Shown here: positions 42,668 to 47,337 of the stretch, piece after piece
Position numbering within the stretch: position 1 is the first letter of the stretch
How the letters are laid out: the number at the start of each line of letters is the position of its first letter
Assembly: GCA_023665425.1 (NCBI GenBank)
Contig: JAMPDX010000008.1
Location: forward strand, 1-47,337
Origin: Muribaculaceae bacterium
Lineage (GTDB): Bacteria > Bacteroidota > Bacteroidia > Bacteroidales > Muribaculaceae
Direction: 5' to 3'
DNA: 47,337 nt
The notes under the pieces: generated by a model
Databases searched by the model: none
Told to the model about the DNA's origin: nothing
What the model saw: the letters and a program-made list of their open reading frames with translations, nothing else
Translations under genes and position numbers: made by a program

Positions 42668-43931
42668 AAGAATAACAACCGCGCTCCTCCTGACACTTGC
42701 CTTCATTGGCTCACTGAGCGCACAGAACCTCACCACTCCCTACTCAATGTATGGTTATGGCATACTCCAAGATGGCGCCACATCCATGCAGCGGCAGATG
42801 GGCGGCATAGGCTACGCCCTGCAGAGCGGACGACAAATTAACGCCATGAACCCCGCCTCCTATGCCTCTATTGACTCCCTCACTTTCCTGTGGGACATAG
42901 GCGCTGACCTTTGTTTCAATAATCGCCATGAGACCATCTCCGACGGCACAAAGCTGAAAGGACACGGAGTGGGCGGAGGCCTCGACTATATTACTATGCA
43001 ATTCCCCCTGAGCAAATTCGTAGGTATGTCAATTGGCCTTATACCCTATAGCTCTGTGGGTTATTCATTTGGCGACCAGGTGATGCACGGTTCTCTCTCA
43101 AACCAGGGTACCGGTGGCATTAACCAGCTATATGCCGGTATTGCCGGTAAAGTGGCCGGGTTCTCGCTTGGCGCAAATTTCTCATACCACTTTGGCAACA
43201 TCATCAACGATGTCTACGCATATACAGCCACAGGCAATCAGTCTCTGTTTGAACATGTTATCCAAGTGCGAGACTTCAATGTCAACGTTGGTGCACAATA
43301 CACTGCTCATCTATCACGCTTCAGTCACTTGACTTTGGGTCTCACCTATTCACCCAAAATGTCAATGCATGGCAAGACATGGGCTGCTTACTGGGATATT
43401 ACAGCCGAATCAAAGGCTGACACCGTGGGCTACACACATCTTGGTGGTAAATACTATCGCCCCAATGCCATAGGTGCCGGTATTAACTATACTCGCGAGA
43501 GGGGCTCTCGCTTCCTTGTTGAGGCTGACTTCTCTTGGCAAAACTGGTCTAAAGCCGCCTTCCCGTCGCTGGTTGACGACGAGGGTGGGGTAGTGGTGCT
43601 CAGCCAGACATTCAACGACCGTCTGCGATTTGCCCTTGGTACAGAGGTCATCCCCAAACTGCGTGGCAATTATTTACAGCGCATAGCATATCGCCTGGGT
43701 GCTAACTATACCCGAGACTATCTCGTCATTGCCGGCAATGACGTCAAAGAGTTCAACCTTGGTTGTGGCTTTGGATTTCCTACCGCAGAGGGCAAGACCA
43801 TCATCAATCTTGGATTTGAGTGGAAACATCGATGGGCTGCCCCACAATCCCTTATTACAGAGAATTATTTCAATATCACCCTCGGCCTCAACTTCAACGA
43901 GACATGGTTCTTCAAGCGCAAGATTAAGTAA
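42654..43931 (+). CDS. Outer-membrane beta-barrel protein (FadL/OmpP1-like)
   Basis: A 425-residue exported protein with signal peptide MNISKRITTALLLTLAFIGS followed by LSAQ. The mature part alternates hydrophobic and polar residues in many beta-strands and ends with an aromatic strand. The N-terminal LTTPYSMYGYGILQDGATSM and the MNPASYASIDSLTFLWDIG block resemble FadL-type transporters of Bacteroidetes. It overlaps coaX and precedes lptC, an arrangement seen in related genomes. The start is the ATG at 42654, where the signal peptide begins; the frame is open further upstream inside coaX. Confidence 0.8.
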   Translation: MNISKRITTALLLTLAFIGSLSAQNLTTPYSMYGYGILQDGATSMQRQMGGIGYALQSGRQINAMNPASYASIDSLTFLWDIGADLCFNNRHETISDGTKLKGHGVGGGLDYITMQFPLSKFVGMSIGLIPYSSVGYSFGDQVMHGSLSNQGTGGINQLYAGIAGKVAGFSLGANFSYHFGNIINDVYAYTATGNQSLFEHVIQVRDFNVNVGAQYTAHLSRFSHLTLGLTYSPKMSMHGKTWAAYWDITAESKADTVGYTHLGGKYYRPNAIGAGINYTRERGSRFLVEADFSWQNWSKAAFPSLVDDEGGVVVLSQTFNDRLRFALGTEVIPKLRGNYLQRIAYRLGANYTRDYLVIAGNDVKEFNLGCGFGFPTAEGKTIINLGFEWKHRWAAPQSLITENYFNITLGLNFNETWFFKRKIK

Positions 43932-43982
43932 CCCTCCGCTCTCTTATTCTCACTGACATCTTCCGAGCCCCGCTACGAGGAA

Positions 43983-44714
43983 ATGCGTCAACTTATGAGT
44001 AAACTCTCAACATATAAACAAAGACAGCGTGCCATGCAAGTGGTTGCGCTGCTATTGGTGTTGATTTGCATTATAACCGCATGTAAGAAGGAGGACCCGA
44101 TAAGCATTACCAACAAAATTAATCCAAAGGCAATGCCCACCATGACGACACATGATGTCATGACAATCATATCCGACTCCGGTATCCCTCAATATCGCAT
44201 GGTCTGCCCTACATGGATTGTGTATGATAATGTAGATACCCCACTATGGATTTTGGAGAAGGGTCCTTACCTTGAGAAGTTTGATGCCAATTACAATATC
44301 ATCTTCACTGTGGCTGCCGACTCTGCTGTCAATAACCGCGTGGAGCAGAGATGGTATCTATATGGTGATGTAGAGTTTAACCAGATGCCCGATTTGCTTA
44401 TCCTCACTCCTGAACTCGTCTGGGACCAGCGTGAACAAAAGATATCCTCTAACTCGTTTATACATATAGAGCAGCCGGACAGGATTGTCGAAGGTTATGG
44501 CTTTGTAGGTTATACTGACTCGCGCGGCTCGCTGCAGTCGTATGAGTTGCATAACCCCACCGCAGTGTTGCCTTACAACAAGGATAAAATATTCGGTGGC
44601 GGCTCCGGAGCGACATCACCGGACAGCATTATGATGCCATCGGCCCTAAACGTTAACCCCAATATGGTGGTGCGTCCTACGTCAGCCGACCTACCCGCTC
44701 CAAATGCTCATTAA
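43983..44714 (+). CDS. lptC: LPS export periplasmic protein LptC
   Basis: A 243-residue LptC-like protein, part of the lipopolysaccharide transport bridge from inner to outer membrane. A basic N-terminus leads to a hydrophobic segment ending in a lipobox-like ITAC (C34). The domain contains MTTHDVMTIISDSGIPQYRM, WIVYDNVDTPLWILEKGPYL and ILTPELVWDQREQKISSNSF, the typical OstA/LptC pattern. A proline- and serine-rich tail follows. Start ATG 43983 or the internal ATG four codons on are both possible. It lies 22 bases ahead of the CNNM-type gene. Confidence 0.85.
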   Translation: MRQLMSKLSTYKQRQRAMQVVALLLVLICIITACKKEDPISITNKINPKAMPTMTTHDVMTIISDSGIPQYRMVCPTWIVYDNVDTPLWILEKGPYLEKFDANYNIIFTVAADSAVNNRVEQRWYLYGDVEFNQMPDLLILTPELVWDQREQKISSNSFIHIEQPDRIVEGYGFVGYTDSRGSLQSYELHNPTAVLPYNKDKIFGGGSGATSPDSIMMPSALNVNPNMVVRPTSADLPAPNAH

Positions 44715-44736
44715 ATAAATGTGGTAAAAATTTCTT

Positions 44737-46005
44737 ATGGATCCATTTATTGCTCTAATAATCACCATAATAGCAATTATATTCTCAGGTCTGTTCTCTG
44801 GCACCGAGATAGCATACGTCCAATCTAACAAGGTACGCATCGGCATTGATGCCTCAAAAGGTGGACTCATTTCCCGCATTATATCCGGGTTCACAAGGCA
44901 TCAGGATATGTTCATATCCACACTGTTGGTAGGCAATAATGTAGTATTGGTAATATATGGTATCACCATTTCCATACTAATAAATGGCCCATTGGAGCAA
45001 TTCTTTGATAACAACGAAGCCCTCGTGCTCATCTCCAACACCATAATCTCGACCGTTATTATACTCATCACCGGCGAGTTCCTCCCAAAGACAATCTTCC
45101 GCATCAACCCCAATCTGATGCTCAAGGTCTTCGCTCTCCCACTGTATATCATATACATAATACTCTACCCGATATCTCTGTTCACATCATCGCTCTCTTC
45201 TGTATTAATGAAGATGTTCGGCATAACTTCACCCAAGGAGGATAACTCAAAGCTGACAATTGACCAGATTGATGACTATATTCAGCAAGCAATTGAGGAC
45301 CAACCTAAGGGTGAAGAGGTGGAGAACGAAGTCAAAATCTTTCAAAATGCCATTGATTTCAAGGATACACACATTCATGACTGCATGATACCCCGCAACG
45401 AAATCATTGCAGTGAATATCCACACTACCACCCGCGATGACCTGTTGCGAAAATTCATTTCCACCGGTCTATCCAAGATTGTGGTATATGACGGTGATAT
45501 CGATGATGTTAAGGGCTACATACATGTCTCAGAGCTCTTTACCCCCGATGTCAATTGGAAGGAGTGCCTTAAACCGGTAGTCTTTACACCGGAGACAATG
45601 CTTGCCAACAAGATGATGCGGCGCCTCATGGCTGAAAAGAAGTCGCTCGCTATCGTGGTTGACGAATTTGGAGGCACTGCCGGCCTCGTTACTCTCGAAG
45701 ACCTCGTCGAAGAAATTTTCGGCGAGATACAAGACGAACACGATAGAGACAACTTGATCATCCGCAAAATATCCGATAATACTTACGAACTATCCGGTCG
45801 AGCAGAAATTGAGGCTATCAACGACCAATTCCACATCGACATTAAGGAGAGCGAAGACTATCACACCATCGCCGGTTTTATCCTCGAGAACCTTGAAGCC
45901 CTCCCGGCTCCCGGCGATACATTTGATATTGGCCATTTCCACTTCAGAATCCTTCGCACTTCTGCCGCTAAAATAGAGCTGGTATCCCTCACTATCAAGG
46001 AATAA
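44737..46005 (+). CDS. CNNM/HlyC-CorC family membrane protein with CBS domains
   Basis: A 422-residue protein with the standard layout. An N-terminal DUF21 (CNNM) membrane domain (about 1-180, starting MDPFIALIITIIAIIFSGLF SGTE) is followed by two CBS domains (about 195-325, with the MIPRNEIIAVN and IVVDEFGGTAGLVTLEDLVE blocks) and a C-terminal CorC/HlyC domain (about 340-420). Members transport magnesium or cobalt or affect metal resistance; the Bacteroidetes GldE protein is a relative. No gld or T9SS genes are adjacent, so a metal-transport role is assumed. It is the last gene of the run. Confidence 0.9.
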   Translation: MDPFIALIITIIAIIFSGLFSGTEIAYVQSNKVRIGIDASKGGLISRIISGFTRHQDMFISTLLVGNNVVLVIYGITISILINGPLEQFFDNNEALVLISNTIISTVIILITGEFLPKTIFRINPNLMLKVFALPLYIIYIILYPISLFTSSLSSVLMKMFGITSPKEDNSKLTIDQIDDYIQQAIEDQPKGEEVENEVKIFQNAIDFKDTHIHDCMIPRNEIIAVNIHTTTRDDLLRKFISTGLSKIVVYDGDIDDVKGYIHVSELFTPDVNWKECLKPVVFTPETMLANKMMRRLMAEKKSLAIVVDEFGGTAGLVTLEDLVEEIFGEIQDEHDRDNLIIRKISDNTYELSGRAEIEAINDQFHIDIKESEDYHTIAGFILENLEALPAPGDTFDIGHFHFRILRTSAAKIELVSLTIKE

Positions 46006-46047
46006 CATAGTCAAGATGAAAAAAATAAAAAATTTTTGTTAAAAACC

Positions 46048-46077
46048 TTGCTATTTCAAAAAAAAGTTATAACTTTG
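46048..46077 (+). promoter_or_regulatory. Promoter of the second ECF sigma gene
   Basis: TTG (46048-46050), 19 bases, TAACTTTG (46070-46077): a close consensus match. Transcription from about 46084 gives a leader of about 118 bases with strong secondary structure. Confidence 0.65.
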
Positions 46078-46101
46078 CATCCGTAAGCGTCAGTTTATGG
46101 A

Positions 46102-46182
46102 AGACGGCATAAAGTTACTTGGCACAAATGCCAACTTATTCGTCTGTCTGAACTAACCCGTCTCTTCAGAGACAGATTTTTT
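46102..46182 (+). promoter_or_regulatory. Attenuator-like leader of the second ECF sigma gene
   Basis: Two mutually exclusive structures are visible. The first is a long stem in which AGACG (46102-46106) pairs with CGTCT (46141-46145), enclosing a perfect TTGGCA-CAAA-TGCCAA hairpin (46119-46134). The second is a terminator: TCTGTCT (46143-46149) pairs with AGACAGA (46170-46176) and is followed at once by six T (46177-46182). The two share 46143-46145. A short GTCTC-TTCA-GAGAC stem (46160-46173) competes as well. The geometry is that of transcription attenuation; the controlling signal is unknown. Confidence 0.5.
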
Positions 46183-46201
46183 CAACCTATTAACATTATC
46201 T

Positions 46202-46702
46202 ATGAAAAGAAGGTCTTTTATTGAGGATGTTGTCGGAATGCAATCAAATCTTATGAATTTTGCATTCAAATTGACTATGGATAAGGATAGAGCCTCCGAC
46301 CTCGTGCAGGAGACTACCCTCAAAGCCCTTGACTCGCAGAATAAATTCTCTGAGAATGTCAACTTCAAAGGCTGGCTATTCACCATAATGCGCAATATCT
46401 TCATCAACAACTACAGACGGAATGTTCGCCAGAGCTCCCTTATCGATACTGACGACAACTTGTTTCATCTCGGTGACACACAGATAGCTCCTGAATCTCC
46501 GGATGGCACTTACGCTGTCAACGAAATTTCACAGGTAATAGCTCGTATTCCGGAAGACTTCTCCAAGCCTTTCCAAATGCATGTCGCCGGTTATAAGTAT
46601 GAAGAAATAGCCGACATACTCAATCTGCCGCTCGGAACAGTTAAGAGCCGCATCTTTACCACCCGCACCCAGCTCAAGACTCTACTTAAAGATTATCGAT
46701 AA
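46202..46702 (+). CDS. ECF-type RNA polymerase sigma factor, second paralogue
   Basis: A 166-residue ECF sigma factor, clearly paralogous to that at 40350-40865. Region 2 has ASDLVQETTLKALDSQNKFS and NFKGWLFTIMRNIFINNYRR; region 4 has FQMHVAGYKYEEIADILNLP and LGTVKSRIFTTRTQLK. The start is ATG 46202 (MKRRSFIEDVVGMQSNLMNF), directly after the attenuator-like leader. No anti-sigma gene adjoins. A terminator follows at 46722-46750. Confidence 0.92.
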   Translation: MKRRSFIEDVVGMQSNLMNFAFKLTMDKDRASDLVQETTLKALDSQNKFSENVNFKGWLFTIMRNIFINNYRRNVRQSSLIDTDDNLFHLGDTQIAPESPDGTYAVNEISQVIARIPEDFSKPFQMHVAGYKYEEIADILNLPLGTVKSRIFTTRTQLKTLLKDYR

Positions 46703-46721
46703 CGATTCTATTAATAAATGG

Positions 46722-46750
46722 AAGGGAGAGCTCACACAGCTCTCCCTTTG
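46722..46750 (+). terminator. Terminator behind the second ECF sigma gene
   Basis: AAGGGAGAGCT (46722-46732) pairs perfectly with AGCTCTCCCTT (46738-46748) around a five-base loop. It lies 19 bases after the sigma stop codon and 25 bases before the yraN start. Confidence 0.75.
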
Positions 46751-46775
46751 TCATATAAGACGTCATACTTTCAAA

Positions 46776-47165
46776 GTGCCAAATACTAAAAAACAACAAG
46801 CACAAGAGGCCGGTCGGTTAGCCGAGAAAGCTGCTATTGACTATCTTACCATTAAAGGATACGCCATCAAAGAGACACGTTGGCGTCCGGCCCATGGCAA
46901 AGGCGAAATCGACATCATAGCCGCAATGGACAATACTATTGTCTTCGTTGAGGTCAAAGCTCGCAGAGAAGGCTTAGAAGAGGCAGTCGCAGCTGTAGAC
47001 CTCCGAAAGGCTCGCAACATGTCATTTGGCGCCGACACATATCTCCGACAGCAGCCATACTGGTATCAGTATCGCTACGATATTATCGCCGTAGACTTGG
47101 CAAAGTCACCCTTTGGCATCGAGCATATAGAGGATGCGTTCCTCTCTCCACTATTCACTAAATAG
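46776..47165 (+). CDS. yraN: YraN/UPF0102 family putative nuclease
   Basis: A 129-residue UPF0102 protein with an endonuclease-like fold of the restriction-enzyme type. It shows the conserved GRLAEKAAIDYLTIKGYAI start, GEIDIIAAMDNTIVFVEVKA (the D and E-x-K of a PD-(D/E)xK site), and the C-terminal RYDIIAVDLAKSPFGIEHIE. The biochemical role in the cell is unsettled. Translation seems to start at GTG 46776 (reads MPNTKKQQAQEAG). Because a terminator separates it from the sigma gene, it needs read-through or an unseen promoter. Confidence 0.9.
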   Translation: MPNTKKQQAQEAGRLAEKAAIDYLTIKGYAIKETRWRPAHGKGEIDIIAAMDNTIVFVEVKARREGLEEAVAAVDLRKARNMSFGADTYLRQQPYWYQYRYDIIAVDLAKSPFGIEHIEDAFLSPLFTK

Positions 47166-47337
47166 TCTCCTCACACTCCTCACAGCCCAAAATAAGCGTT
47201 GTTTTGAGCTATGACACGAAAAAAGTTCAAAAAAAATTACGCATTTAAATGTCTGTAAATCAGGCTTGAATAAAATACAACAGCAAAAAATCAAATTTTT
47301 CTTTTAAAAAGATTTGGTCAGTTCAGAAATTCGCCGT
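47166..47337. other. A/T-rich intergenic end of the window
   Basis: No gene, clear hairpin or promoter box is seen in these last 172 bases. The stretch is A/T-rich and cut by the window end, so it may hold control sequences of a gene outside. Confidence 0.4.

Overview
The window looks like a chromosomal segment from a gut Bacteroidales, most likely of the Muribaculaceae/Bacteroidaceae side of the order. The grounds are: promoters of the Bacteroidetes type (TTTG, about 20 bp, TAnnTTTG), start codons without clear Shine-Dalgarno sequences, lipoprotein signals and outer-membrane export genes, surface proteins ending in type IX-like C-terminal tails, a suf operon with a CvpA gene, and an inositol-lipid cluster of the kind known from Bacteroides. 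No tRNA, rRNA, CRISPR array, transposase or phage gene was found. About 43 protein genes are supported.

Layout. 1-281: terminator and a MITE-like palindromic repeat. 282-5600 (-): a giant repetitive surface protein. 6072-10107 (-): CvpA-sufC-sufD-sufS, with no sufB. 10654-13404 (+): a secreted GH13 amylase-type enzyme. 13561-17470 (-): two lipoproteins, a LolC/E-type permease, rbfA, an O-methyltransferase and aroQ. 17843-19751 (-): cysS and a DUF3467 gene. 20026-24060 (+): a four-gene surface-glycan cluster. 24062-26886 (-): rpoN-tcdA-lolD. 27014-27210: a non-coding element closed by a 33-bp stem, in the leader of a TPR membrane protein (27274-27996). 28341-36391 (+): a tightly packed ten-gene run starting with pdxA. 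36935-38263 (+): myo-inositol-phosphate synthase behind its own structured leader. 38540-40267 (+): a secreted repeat protein. 40350-40865 (-) and 46202-46702 (+): paralogous ECF sigma factors. 41095-46005 (+): FtsB/DivIC-like, membrane protein, coaX, outer-membrane barrel, lptC, CNNM/HlyC-type protein. 46776-47165 (+): yraN.

Main system. The genes from 29518 to 38263 form an extended inositol-lipid locus. Inositol-phosphate synthase supplies the head group, a CDP-alcohol phosphotransferase (32176) could make phosphatidylinositol phosphate, a PgpA-like phosphatase (31131) could dephosphorylate it, and an Aur1/PAP2-like membrane enzyme (32880) could move phosphoinositol onto ceramide. The core resembles the pathway described in Bacteroides thetaiotaomicron. 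Around it sit a nucleotidyltransferase, an ATP-grasp enzyme, a GtrA-like protein, an acyltransferase, a second CDP-alcohol phosphotransferase with an altered metal motif, and a HAD hydrolase. Their roles are not evident and they may define a further inositol-lipid product.

Non-coding signals are unusually rich. A family of repeats built of three hairpins with an AACCCC...GGGGTT core occurs at about 5.9, 10.3, 17.6 and 36.5 kb. In one pair the core is inverted relative to identical flanks. A short end motif (TnAGAG..TGT.TAATAA) recurs beside these elements and just behind several stop codons, including the cvpA-sufC junction where sufB would be expected. The 46.1-kb leader shows two mutually exclusive hairpins typical of attenuation.
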